Made by a program: the position numbers and the translations under genes
Notes under the pieces: generated by a model
The model's input: the letters and a program-made list of their open reading frames with translations, nothing else
Database searches by the model: none
What the model was told of the DNA's origin: nothing
Assembly (NCBI GenBank): GCA_963691655.1
Contig: OY829329.1
Location: 15,514,708-15,578,707, forward strand
Direction of reading: 5' to 3'
Length of the DNA stretch: 64,000 nt
Source: Toxonevra muliebris
Lineage: Eukaryota > Arthropoda > Insecta > Diptera > Pallopteridae
Part shown: piece after piece, positions 48,011 to 60,300 of the stretch
Position numbering within the stretch: the first letter of the stretch is position 1
How the letters are laid out: the number at the start of each line of letters is the position of its first letter

Positions 48011-50312
48011 TGTGCATTAGGATTTCTCACCCAAAAACTCTCCAAAACCCAGCAACTATTTTCGTGATATTCCGTATTGAAAAAAAAGTCAAATCGTAAT
48101 AATCATTTTAGTCATGGTTATAAACCATTGGTTACAACTAACGTTAAAATTAGTCAAATTAGGCCAATAAAAATCAATCGTTAGTTGATAGCAAATTTTT
48201 TTAGTCATTACTTTTCACACATTAGTCAGATTGAATCTTGTCCAACACTGTTTTATAGCGATTGGGCAGAGTAGTGTCGTCTTTCAAAAAATCATCAATT
48301 CATCATAACGAAAATTAATAATTAGTTATTGTATATAGTAAACAAAAATTCAATTTCCAAAATTAAATTTGAACTGTAACCCTCGAACCTTTGATTTTTG
48401 ACTTCATTCAACCAGCGACTAGCTAAAAGTTGGACAGCCCTGCCTGCGTCGATGGACCACCAACAAACCAACAAAAAAAAAAAAAAAAAACAATAAGATC
48501 AAGCATTGACTGAGGCAAAAAGTTAAAATAAGCAACAAACAGCAGCTCAGACAGGCAGCCAACAGCAGCAACAGACGACGACGTGTTACCGATTGCAGGA
48601 GCATTAAAGCAAATTACTATTGCCACCAATTATGGTGCAATACCAAACATTGTTTTGTAGCTGCTGCTGATGTTGTTGTTGTTGTTATTGTTATAGCAGT
48701 AATTTGACAAATAAAATTGCAATTTTATTTAGTTTAAACAATTGTTACTATTGTTGCTGCAGTTGCTGTTGCTCTGACTATATTTGCTTTTGCATCAATT
48801 GCTTTGGTTGCTGCTGCTGCTGGTTGATGATGATGACAGCTCTCATACAACCGAAATTCCACCACCAACGTCGTTGATATAATTCAGCACCTTCAGCTGG
48901 CACTAACCAACCATGATGATGAAACATGCTGATCTTACTTATTTTGTATTTTTGGTGGAATTTTACCAAATTTATCTAAATGAAATTACTTTGAGTATCA
49001 TTTTATTTAGGTATATACGTACGTAGGTACGTACGTACCCAACTTTTGTACACCCTCGTGCCTCGTACCTCGAATTGAAAGGTTACAACGCACACAGAGT
49101 TTCCTCGACGTCGCAGTTTTTTTTTTTTTTTTGGATCACGATTCGCGTTCATCTCTAATTGCTGTGAGCGGTAACATTTTTGTTTGCGCTGGCTTTTTCC
49201 GCTTTCTGTTTTGTCCATGACAGTAAAAAGAATTTAAGCTTTTTGTTTGGATGCATTTGTAAAATAGTTAAATATTTGTTTTTTTTTTTTTTTTTTGGTG
49301 GAAGTAGTAAATACAATTTTGCAAATTACTTAATTTACATGACATTGTTGCGCGATCATTTTTGTTTTTTTTTTTCTTCCTTTTCATTTTTCTTTTTAAT
49401 GAAACCAGTTTATTCTTTTGCATTTTTTTTTTTTTTTTTTTGGTAATGTGGTATTTCTTGTCTGGTGCCGGTTATCAACTTGATACTCCTCTGCTGCACG
49501 ATTGTTGCATTATTGAAATGCTTTACATTTCTAACACGCTTTAACTCTTTTTGGACCGTCAGGAAACCAGAAAACCAGAGAAGATAGCGCAAAAGTGAAC
49601 CCGGATTCGCATTCTCTAATCCACATTTCTTGTAACAATTTTTCATCAAAACATATAATTTACGCCCTGATCTTTTTAATATCTTTAAAGAGACAACATC
49701 AAATTTGATACAGAAAAGTATCTTACTACACTCAATTATGGAACTGCTAGGATCACTTGTGGTTCTAAAATATTTTATCCTTTCGGGACTCTACCAAATC
49801 AATATTAATAACTTTTTTGAAATGAAATTTCTTTATCGGTGCTGTGTATTCAAAAATTTGGCACCGAAAATTGTAACGGAGACGAGCTTTTGTTACACTC
49901 AAACGAAACTAATAAGAAACGAAGTTGGCGAACGGTGTTTGGTGTTTAACGAATGAGGTCATATGGGAATCGGCTACATACAATCAAGCAGAGAGTCGTT
50001 TTATCTCATGTGCTTTAGTGAAAGCTTGATTCCATATAGCTAAACTTTCCTTTCATTTATAATATATGTACGTGTATTTGTGTCGATAAGTGTACAGAAA
50101 ATCAACAGAAAAAAAGCTTCAGAAACTATAAAAGCGGAAGAGTACAAAAGCTTCAGCAGAACGGTCGCGTAAATTTCGTACGTACCAAAAAACATTAAAA
50201 AAAAGTAATAAAAGATTGTGTAAGATAATGCTTTAACTGGAGAAAATAATGCAAAAGAGCATTCTATTTACTTAAATAACTATTTCGATTATTAATCATT
50301 GTTACTCATAGG
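48011..50312. other. Noncoding DNA with CAG/CTG-rich patch and long T runs
   Basis: 48480-48830 is rich in CAGCAG/TTGTTGCTG words on both strands. A minus-strand frame at 48778-48969 contains MFHHHGWLVPAEGAELYQRR then a Gln run, but no splice or homology evidence supports it. Long T tracts lie at 49115-49135, 49270-49295 and 49425-49440. 49545-49680 resembles the inverted-end element at 20241. Confidence 0.35.
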
Positions 50313-53300
50313 CAGTAGCGTACCCAGAGGGGGGACGCTATAGGGGCTGAAGCCTCACTCCCCCCGCCCCTCCAGAACCCAACAATCTTATAGTAAACAG
50401 CCATTTTTGAAAAATCAAAAGTATTTATCTTTTTCCCCAAAAAAAAGCCATCAGCAGTGAAATCATATACTTTCAACAAACGAAAAACTTTGGGATTTAT
50501 AATATTATTTTATATTATATATTATTTTAATAATAATAATTTAACATAAATATTAAAATGGGGTCGGATATTTGATTTAATTCTGATTAGCCGTCATGCT
50601 GAGCGTGTCAATAGGATGCACGTTACAGTTATGTAACGTGTATGGTTATTAAATACATTCAGACTACATTAAATCTACAATTTCAACGCCAGCTTATAAA
50701 TGTCTTACTTTTGGTCTAGTTTTTGGATTGAATTTTGTACTGAATTTTAGTCTGATATTGGTTTAACTTTTCCGTTTTTGCCCGTTTTTGATCTGAATTC
50801 TGGTTTGATTGTAAGTCGAAATTTTGTTTTACTTTATTTTGAATTTTAATCTGGATTTGGTTTGAGTTTTAATCCATGTTTGGTCTAAATTTTGATTTGC
50901 TTTCCAGCGTTTGATCTGATTTCTGGTCTAAATTTTGGTTTTCTTTTTATTTATATTTGGCGTCTTTTTAACATCAATTTAAATTTAACTCTTAGTTTGA
51001 GTTGTGGTCAATATTTTCGTCAGAATTGGCCGGTCCGAAATCGGTCTGAATTTTGTTTTAAAATTTGGCCTGAATTCGTCTGGAATTTTGGACTAGTTTT
51101 TGTTTAATTTGAGTTAAATTTTTTTGGTGTGAATATTTATCAGATATTCCCACTAGTTTTTGGTCTGTATTTAAGATCCTTCTGGTTTCAGTTTTAGTGT
51201 AACTCTTAGTCTAAATTGTGGTCTAAATTTTGGTCCGACCAGTGTTTATCAGCGTTTGATCTGATTTCTGCTCTAAATTTTGGTTTACAAATTTGGCGTC
51301 TTTTTAGCCTCAGGTTTAATCTAACTCTTAGTTTGAGTTGTGGTCGAAATTTTGATCTGAATTGGCTTGATTTTGATACGAATTTTGACCTGAATTTCGG
51401 TCCGAAATCCGTCTGAATTTTGTTTTAAAATTTGGCCTGGATTCGTTTGAAATTTTGGTCTAGTTTTTGTTTAGTTTAAGTTAAAACTTTTTGATGTAAA
51501 TATCTATCAGATATTCCCACTAGTTTTTGGTCTGAATTTCGGGTTTTTAGTCTGAGTTTTGACCGGAATTTGATCTCATTTTAATCGATTTTTGTTGGAA
51601 TTTTGGTCTGATTTGTGGTCTAAACATTGTTTTTTTTTAACCGGTTGTTGCCCGGTTCCCGAAAACGTGTACGGATCTCGTTGAAATTTAAAATGTATTC
51701 GTTTTTTGGTCAAATTAAGATATATTTATATCTTAAGTAATAAATAACAGGCTTAAAGAACGTATTTAATTTTTCATAAAAATGAAGTGCTTGGTTATGG
51801 AGTTGTGAGATCGTAAACTCACCACAAGGTCGATATTAATAGTGATATCGATGCTACGAGTGATATGAATATATATTTTAAAAATTCGTTTAAAGTTCTA
51901 TCCAAATCAACTGTTATCTTAATTTAGATTCTTTTTATTACCCAAATTACCCAAAAAATAGAGGTATATGAAATTGTTTCATCAAAATTTTTTCTCAAAG
52001 AAAAATTAAAATTTCCATCAAAACTGTTTTCTTAAAATAGATCATTTAACAACAAAAATCCATCAGAACAGCCGTAATCAGGATTTTGATCTGAATTTGG
52101 TCTCATTTTGATCCAGATTTTTTATCTGAATTTTGTTCTTTTCTTATTTTGAACTTCGAGCTGAAAAAAGTATTTGAATTTTATTTGAAATTTGGTCGAA
52201 ATTTCCGCCTAAATTTCTATCCGATTTTAGTTTGATTTTCTGTCTCAGTTTTTTTTCCAGTTATCTTTTAATTTTTGACCTGTATTTGATAAAATTTTTA
52301 CACTAGTTTTTGGTCTAAGTCTGGGTTTTGGTCGACAGTAAAATCACAAGTAACAGATGACCATGATGGCTCAAATCTAAAAATAATATATTTTCAGGAT
52401 TTGATATTTTGGTATTCCGAATGTCACCAACTTTTACTTACAGTAAATCGATTATTAAACTGAATTCTTAATGATTTCGTAATAAAAGTAGTCGTACTTT
52501 TAAACTTAAATATAACGTAAAATTTTTTCGCTATAACTAATCAATTTTATTAAATTGTTATTATATAATCAATAGTTTCAGCTTGATTGTTAAAATAATT
52601 TTTCATGCTATTAAAATAGTTTTAACAATTATCGATTAGTTACACAAATAACACAGTGTAACAAAAAAAAAAAGAATTTGATTGTACTTTTTTCGAGGTT
52701 TGCACGTGTCGTAGATCTAGTCAAGCAGAAAAAAACTGCATACTCAGAATTGAGCCTCAAAATCTGGACATAGGGCCACAAAACCCATTTTTAATAGATT
52801 AAAGCATATACTTGCCCGTAACTTTATTTTTATTTGTTCGATGAGTAAGTTTTTATATTTCATTCACAAAAAGGACATTTAGTTGCTGAAAATGATATAT
52901 AAATTGGTAAAATATCTTAAGAAGTTAGAGGACAAAATATAACGAAAATTTAAATTTTTTTATATTTTTTCATTTGGAGTGGCGTTTTAAATGACTATTT
53001 TGTTTAGCAGTGTTTATATACATGCATTAGAAAATAAACCACATTTAATTCTGTTTCCAACGAGTTATAAAATTTCAAAATCCATTGACAAATTCAGATC
53101 AAAACTCAGACTTAAAACCTTCAGACCGAATCCAAGCCAAAATCAGTTTAAAATTCATTCTAAAATAAAAAAAAAAATTAGACCACAACTCAGACTAATA
53201 GTTAGATAAAACTTTAGGCCAAAAGGACGCCAAATACCAAACCAAAGGAACCCAAAATTCGGACCAAAAACTAGTGGGAATATCTGATAAATGTTCACAT

Positions 53301-54058
53301 CAAAATATTTTAACTCAAATTAAACAAAAACAAGACTAAAATTCCAGCCGACTTCAGACCCAAAATTTAAAACAAAATACAGACCGATTTCGGACCAAAA
53401 TTCACACCAAAATACGTATCAAAATCAAGCCAATTCAGATCAAAATTTCGACCACAACTCAAACTAAGAGCTAGATTAAAACTGAGGCTAAAAAGACGCC
53501 AAATTTGTAAACCAAAATTTATAGCAGAAATCAGATCAAACGATGATAAACGCTGGTCTGAGCAAAATATAGACCACAATTTAGACTAAGATTTACACTA
53601 AGACTGAAACCAGAAGGATCTTACATACCGACCGAAAGCAAATCAAAATTTAGACGAAACAAAAATTTTGACATACAATCAAACCAGAATTCAGATCAAA
53701 AACGGGCAAAAACGGAAAAGTTAAACCAATATCAGACTAAAACTCAGTACAAAATTCAACCCAAAAACTAGACCATTATCAAACTTTCTAAAAGTAAGAC
53801 ATTTATAAACTAGCGTTGAAATTGTAGATTTAATGTAGTCCGAGTGTATTTAATAACCAGTTACACTGTAACGTGCGTTGTATTCGCACGCCCGGCATGG
53901 CGGCTAATCAGAATACCCAGATTCAAATACCCGACCCCATTTTAATATTTATAATTCTTCATTTATTGAAAGGAAATGCTTTTCACTGCTGATGATTTTT
54001 TTTTTTGGAAAAATCTTGGCTTCAGCCCCCATTTGCCATTACTCTGGACACGGCGGTG
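50313..54058. mobile_element. 3.7-kb long inverted-repeat element with hAT-like ends
   Basis: The left end CAGTAGCGTACCCAGAG is mirrored by CTCTGGACACGGCGGTG ending at 54058; the CAGTxGCGTxxCCAG form is typical of many hAT termini. Just inside, GGGGCTGAAGCC pairs with GGCTTCAGCCCC. Arms of roughly 1 kb (50313-51660 and 53080-54058) remain complementary, including ATTTATCAGATATTCCCACTAG and its complement near 53262-53300. The inner arms are made of the TTTTGGTCTGAATTTT repeat. No transposase frame is visible. The 8-bp flanks do not match, so a target-site duplication is not seen. Confidence 0.65.
52348..52651 (+). repeat. Direct repeat, copy A (inside the inverted-repeat element)
   Basis: Begins AAGTAACAGATGACCATGAT and ends ATCGATTAGTTACACAAATA. 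It aligns with 54106-54439 over its full length with scattered differences and a ~30-bp gap. Confidence 0.8.
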
Positions 54059-54105
54059 GATGTCGTTCATCGTATCGGGGTGTCGTAGCGTGAGCTGTAC
54101 AAATG

Positions 54106-54439
54106 AAGTAACAGATGACCATGATGGCTCCAATCTAAAAATAATATATATTCAGGATTTGATATTTTGGTATGCAGAATGTCAGCAACTTTTACTTACA
54201 GTAACTTTTACAGCAGTATTCATTTTAAAGCGACTATTAAACTGAATTCTGATTGTTTTCAATATGAAAGTAGCTTGTCGTACTTTTATACTTAAATATA
54301 ACTTAAAATTTTTCGCTATAACCAATCGATTTTATTACAAATGGTTAATATATAATCAATAGTTTCAGCTTGATTGGTAAAATGATTTTTCATGCTATTA
54401 AAATATGTTTAACATTTATCGATTAGTTACACAAATAAT
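54106..54439 (+). repeat. Direct repeat, copy B (just outside the element)
   Basis: Second copy of the block at 52348-52651, same orientation, starting 47 bp beyond the element's right terminus. Confidence 0.8.
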
Positions 54440-54537
54440 ATTTAGTTGAAATAATGTTTTAGGTATTATCCTGGTACTTGAGTCTCCGGATAGATTGTTG
54501 ATACTAGCATTTGTTCACAAGGATATCAATGCAATAA

Positions 54538-54660
54538 TTGCTAGTGAATGAGGACAAGACGCAATATCGTGTGTCAACAAAATGTCACTTTTGACAATTA
54601 TGTACATATACTTTTGAAGTCGTCAAAGATTTCGTCTACTTAGGATTCAACAGCTAGCCT
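54538..54660 (+). pseudogene. Small LINE reverse transcriptase scrap
   Basis: On the + strand LVNEDKTQYRVSTK is followed, after a frameshift and stop, by FEVVKDFVYLGFNS. This is the NxxKTxxM...VxxFxYLG pattern found after the catalytic motif in LINE RTs. It is opposite in orientation to the LINE remnant next to it. Confidence 0.55.
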
Positions 54661-54664
54661 TGAG

Positions 54665-55170
54665 ATCAAGCAGAGATTAACTATCAATGTATGTCCTATC
54701 CATCTCCATTTTCGTTTCTTTACCTTAGTTGTTATTGGTTCTTCGCTGTCTAGGTTCTAAAGATCATTATTTCTTATTATGTTTGGCCAGAATATTCTGC
54801 ATACGATCCGCAGACATTTGTTAATGAATACTTTTAGTCTCTGGGTGATGTTAAGTTATTATTAACCAACGGATGCGTTGAATATTTGGATTTTTGTTCT
54901 TCTGGAAATTTGCGAGCTGAAATCGTTCAAACACAGCTCTGGCTTGGTTGAGTCTGTTGTTGACATCCTCCTCTGCTCCACTGTCTGTGGTCATCATGCT
55001 GCCCAGTTAGCACAATTTTTCCACATATTCGACGCCTTGGTCTTCTTGATGTTGATCTCCATCTCCGTCCAACGTGACGTGCTTCTGTGATCAAGTAATT
55101 GCTTTTCTCTTGCATGTCACCGAGCTTGTGCGACAACAGAAATATTTCGTCTCCGAAGTCCAAGTCCTGA
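54665..55170 (-). pseudogene. LINE reverse transcriptase C-terminal remnant (RTE/BovB-like)
   Basis: Reading down the minus strand, LQDLDFGDEIFLLSHKLGDM corresponds to the LDFADDI catalytic box with FADD changed to FGDE. It is followed by NYLITEARHVG, INIKKTKA, VNNRLNQARAVFERF and finally LKVFINKCLRIVCRIFWPN with KRKWRWIGHTL, the C-terminal signature of RTE-like elements. Frameshifts and stops interrupt it. It abuts the Tc1 remnant on the same strand. Confidence 0.7.
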
Positions 55171-55790
55171 AGCTGACGGGTGGAGCTCCACGATATGCCT
55201 CGTTTTAGGCGACTCGGCATTGATTCTACCAGTTTTCGGCAGTGAGATGGCTCGATGTTCTCCCACTCTTCAAGAATAGAAAATTTAAGCTGATCTCGCA
55301 TGGAAATGATATGTTTTTTCAATTTATCTTCGAGGTAACTCCATACATGCCCAATAACGTTGAGGTCTGGAGATTGTGGTGAAGTTTCCAAAACATGTTT
55401 TTTGCAGTTATAAAGCAGCCAGCTTCTAACAGTATAGGTTTTGTGTTGAACATCATTGTCCTGATAAAAATGAAAGGTATCCTCTATCCCCAATTTACGC
55501 ACACTTTGCTTTAAATTCCACTTTAATATATTGAGGTATACAATTTTGTGTAGGTTTCCAGGACCTGCAGCTGATACAGCATCCCATACCATCACTGAAC
55601 TCATTCCGTGTTTTATTGTGGGGCGCAGATTGTTTTCTTTAAGCTCTGTATTCGGCTTCCGTCAAACGTACGAGCGACCGTCTAATCGGAAAACGTTATA
55701 CTTGCTCATCATCTGTGAATAAACCCTGCTGCCAAAAAGAAAAATCCTTTTCGCGGGATTTTTTTTGCAAACTCAACACGTTTCTTTTGG
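55171..55790 (-). pseudogene. Tc1-family transposase remnant (Bari-like)
   Basis: The minus strand contains RVEFAKKIPRK, GLFTDDE (first catalytic Asp region), FRLDGRSYV-stop-RKPNTE, HGMSSVMVWDAVSAAGPGNL, FHFYQDNDVQHKTYTVRSWL (second Asp) and SPQSPDLNVIGHVWSYLEDK. In the last motif SPDLNPIEH is the family norm, so the catalytic Glu is replaced by Gly. The copy also has a stop and a frameshift and no intact N-terminal DNA-binding region. It is inactive. Confidence 0.8.
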
Positions 55791-56700
55791 TTGACCTTAT
55801 TTATAAAGTGGTTTTCTCCTTACAACTATTCCATATAACTCATGCTTCGGCAAAATTATTCAAACAGTTTCAGGATTGTCCTGCTTCCCACGATACTTTT
55901 CAGCATCAACAGCTAATTTTGGAGCGCTAATGTGTGGGTTTCGCGTAACTTGTCGAATAAGCCACTTCTCGTCCAACTGTGTAAATATCTTCCCTTGCTA
56001 GGCTTGGGCTTATTTGTAAAGTCACTTGTGTTCTTATAACGTTTTAATATATTAAATATGGTTGTAGGGGGTCAATCAACTATATTCGTACTGATTTTTC
56101 ACTTTCCGACAATTTGTTTATATGTTTCCTCAATTCAGCTGATGTTTGTGAGATAGTTTTTATAAAAAATTTTATTCAAAACAAACTCAATTTAATACAA
56201 AGACAAACTATTTTATTTACGGTAATGGTAAAAGTTAACTCTGCTGGTTTTTGAAACAAATTGGATTCAAAATGACAGGGTGCAACATAATTTTATTTTG
56301 CGGTTTTCATGAATAAAGGAAGAATTTCGAAATATTTTTTTTTTTATACTCTATATACAGACAACTTTTAAAAATAAAAATTATAATTTTAGTAAAACCA
56401 ATAAATGTGTTAATATTTTGAATTGAATATCATTTTAAGGCTTGTTCCATTATTACTTTAAGACACTGTAGCACGATAAAGGAGGGAAAAATTCCGAAAG
56501 AGCTCCCGCCGAGGAATAAATTTTCGCCACGAATATCAAAGACGTGACGTTCCTAATTTCGACCAATTCGAAGATAACGTTGCCAATTATCAAAAAAAAG
56601 AGTTCGAATGAGAAAATCAGCTGTTTTGTATCAACAGTGAAAAGGAAAAGTATTAAAAATTTTCACGAAATATAAAAATTAATCAAAAAAAAAGTATTTT
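55791..56700. other. Noncoding DNA, possibly the 5' part of the Tc1 element
   Basis: No readable transposase N-terminus was found. AT-rich with a T run at about 56335-56345. Confidence 0.3.
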
Positions 56701-56710
56701 TGTGCAATAA

Positions 56711-57110
56711 ATGGATTCCAAGGCAGCAGCGGTATTTTTAGTAGAGGAAAAGGCGGAGAGTCGAAGCAAATGCTTAAAAATAAAAGACAAGCTGTTAAGG
56801 TTAATGTTTTCAATCCTCATAATATGGGCAATCAAGCGTGAGCCATCTATAGATATACAAACATAAACACCAATCAATTCCTTCTCTTAGGTTTTTGAAG
56901 AATTTCAGGCTCTACAAAGACGCATCTAACTAACTAAGTAGATAATATATTGGAGGATAAACTTGGGCCATTTCGAAAGCAGGGAGTAACAGATTCGGGA
57001 TACGTTGATGTTGATGGCACGCACGTAGAAATAATTCCTTCGGCAGAAGTAAAATTTGTATGTTCCAACCGTAAAGGTTATGCACAAAAAATTGATTTGC
57101 TTAAAAAAAA
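56711..57110 (+). pseudogene. PIF/Harbinger-like (HARBI1-like) transposase remnant
   Basis: At 56950-57110 the frame reads LGPFRKQGVTDSGYVDVDGT, HVEIIPSAEVK, NRKGYAQKIDL. The VDGTHVxI...NRKGY motif is the first-catalytic-Asp region of PIF/Harbinger transposases and of HARBI1. A small open frame from ATG at 56711 (MDSKAAAVFLVEEKAESRSK) lies just upstream with stops between. The other catalytic residues are absent, so it is a fragment. Confidence 0.6.
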
Positions 57111-57310
57111 AAACACTATTTTTAAAATGTTGTTTTCCTGCTTATCTTTATTTTTTTCTGCTCCCGATACATTTCGGCATTTGTACAAAACCAATACGAA
57201 AAAGTGTCAAAGTTCTGTTTCATTCGAAATTAGTGATGCCATTCTCCCGAATTTCGAAATTTCGGGGGAATTTCGTTGTCACGGCGGAATTAAAAAAATC
57301 TTCATAATAT

Positions 57311-60300
57311 TATTAATAAAACTGCAGCATTGAGGGTACATGTCTGTATCAGTTTCTTGTACTCCCGTTTTCATTGTTTGCTATTAAAATGATCGACGAA
57401 ACTAGAAAAATAAAAAAATACAATAAAAATACCAAGAAAAATTACAATTTAGTAATTTGTAGAAAATTACATATACATACATACATTCATACATCTCTCT
57501 GTATCTCCTCTATTTTTGAAAAACCTTATTTTCTATTTCTGACTGACCAGAAGATTTTGTTACTCCTTGCTATATGGCCAATTTATCTATATAAGTATGT
57601 ATGGATGCGTACAAAAATATGTGAGTGTTTGAATTGTGATTTTTAAATCAATGTTGTTGTTGTTATTATTGTTATTGCATTTTATACCCACAACAAATTT
57701 AGTTCAAGACGATTATATACGAATAATATCTATGTACAAATAATAAGAACAACAAAAAGCACCTATTAGTTGTTATACTATAATAATACTACATGAACAT
57801 AATAAAAAAATCGAAGCCTGCAACATTTGGTTTATGTACGGCGCACGATAGTAAGATTACTTTTCAACAGATTGAATGACTGGTTAGACTCAATTTATAT
57901 TGTCGGGGGAGAAAGGATTTACTTTTTGAAAAATAATATTTTCTATGCCGAACTCCGGGCCAGTGTTGATATTTTAGGTACAATTGTACTTTTGATGTAA
58001 TCACATCTTTACTCGGGGCTGAAGGAAAATTTATAGTGAACTGAATTGATAGAATTTAAAATCCAATGTCACGTCGGTGTCGTATGAGGTTTCATTGTAC
58101 ATATGTGTTAAACTCACACAAGTGTGCGTTTTATTAGTTTACTTTAAGCCTAAAAGTATGCAACATATAATTTCTATACCAAAAAACGGAATATACTTAA
58201 ATCTCAATGGATTAGTGGAACATATCAAAAATTGTTTTTATTTATTGTATTTTTTTATTACATAGTTTATTTTAGTTTACAGTTTATTCGTTCATAATTG
58301 AAATTGTAAAATAATATCAAATAATATCGCAAAAGCGAAGAAAGTGAACATAAAAACGAAAACTTTTATAATGAAATAAACAACAATGCGTAAAGTACAT
58401 ATGTTATCATATCATGTGACGAGTGCATAAGGGACTTTTAAAATTAAGTAAATAACAATGCGTAAAGTATGTCATCACATCATGTGTCAAGTGTAGAAGA
58501 GACTCATTTTAGTGTTTGCATCTACCTTTCTCTCGGCTATTGCAAATCACTCAAGAGCCTTTCAGTCTATACAGCTGTTGTGTTTTCGAAGGATATGAGA
58601 ATGGAATAAAAGAATAGTTGGTAGTAAAATTCCTCTCTCTCTTGAATTAATATAGCCCAGCATTTTTTCGGTTTGAAAAAAAAAACGATTTTTTGAAAAG
58701 CATCCTATTCGTAAGTATTATATTTCAAAAGAATTTTTTGTGAAAATTTTCAGAGAGAAGCTCCGAATACTTTCGAAGATATAGACGATAATATCGCCGA
58801 ATTTTGAAAACCGATAATCAACACTTTGAACCCGTTTTTCTCCAAACAAGGTTAACGATCTAACTGAACTTTAAATATGTTTTTCTACACAACAATGGCC
58901 CTAGAATAAAATGGGAAAAATTATTTTGGTTAATTGTTTCCTCAATTTATTACGTTGTTTTTACGAAAATAAAAGTTATATTTTTGAGAAACCCAATTAA
59001 TACGGTCCGCCATTTTGTGAATTGTTCATCAAACATAATAATCGTAATCATAATTTTTCTAACGGTACTCTTCAGACGTTCCAGTGAACCGCAATCGTGC
59101 ACGCCAGATAAGGACGATTTTCAAAACGTCTTCCATGAAGATGCAAAAAAACCCAGTATATAATTTTTTTTTTATATATTACACAATTTTTTCGTACACT
59201 TGAATCCTTAAAATACATGTCAAAAAAATTCCGCAGTCGCAAGTACATTTTTATTAATCTATCTGTCTTACAAGAAAAGCTAAAATTTTGGCCCGAGAAA
59301 ATGCAGGGCTTTCTTAAAAGGCTTGCTTCAATAGGAACCCTCTGACACATTTGGGTTTATTGAAGATTTATTGAAGATTTCGGCTTTATATAGGCGTCTA
59401 TGTCGCAGGTTAGAGCCGGCCTTTTTATCAACTCTACATATAGTACTAGAAATCTGTATAATGGCAGTCTCTTTACTAGGATAGCGGAAATATGCAAGCA
59501 GGCCACTTATCTTACTGAGTTCTCTGATTTTTTTTTATCATCGGCATAGCCTTATGGATATGAACGATTCGACTAAAACTAATGTGATTATGTATTAAAT
59601 ACCTAATTTTATTTATCTTTCATATATCTGTAATATGATTGTTTGTAAATACAACTCTGTACATATTAGGGTGATTCTTTAAGTCTAGTATATGCTCTTG
59701 TACGGTAGCACAAATTGTAAAACTTCCCAATCAGTACAACGAAACAAAAACAAAATATACGTCAATCCATTCTGCAACACTTAAAAACTTTTCCTACGGA
59801 GATACCCATGTATATGTCCAATGCAATGAAGTGTAGTATATTAAATGCAACTCTGTGCCTCTCTCTTATTCTCTGTGTTTACATTTTCTAATATATTTCA
59901 GTTCTACGTTAATGTGCACTCTCAAATCGTAGTATAATTTAGTATAATATTTTTGCATTTCCTGCTCTCGTGCAATTATACCAGACATAGAGAATTACCC
60001 TATTGTAAAATTAATTTAAAGTCTACCAACCCGATAAGTGGTATTGTAGAACTTGGTGATCTTGCAAGGTTTTGGTGTAATTTGAAACGGTCGCTTGTGT
60101 AATATTAAAAATAAATTATTATTATTAAATAAAATAAAGACATCAAGAACAATTGAAATTTTGCTCGTAATATATTTAGTATTCAACATTCAGTTTTAAG
60201 CCGAATACCTCAGCGCCGTCAAGGATCTGCGTTCGGCACAGATCTCTCTAAACAATACGTCTACTAATAATAACAAGTTGCAGTAACAAAATCTTTTAAC

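Noticed and set aside
48419..48969. Gene on the minus strand with Gln runs
   Set aside because: Short frames over CAG/TTG-rich DNA, without splice partners or recognisable domains.
49362..49544. Open frames over long T tracts
   Set aside because: Poly-Phe frames generated by T homopolymers.
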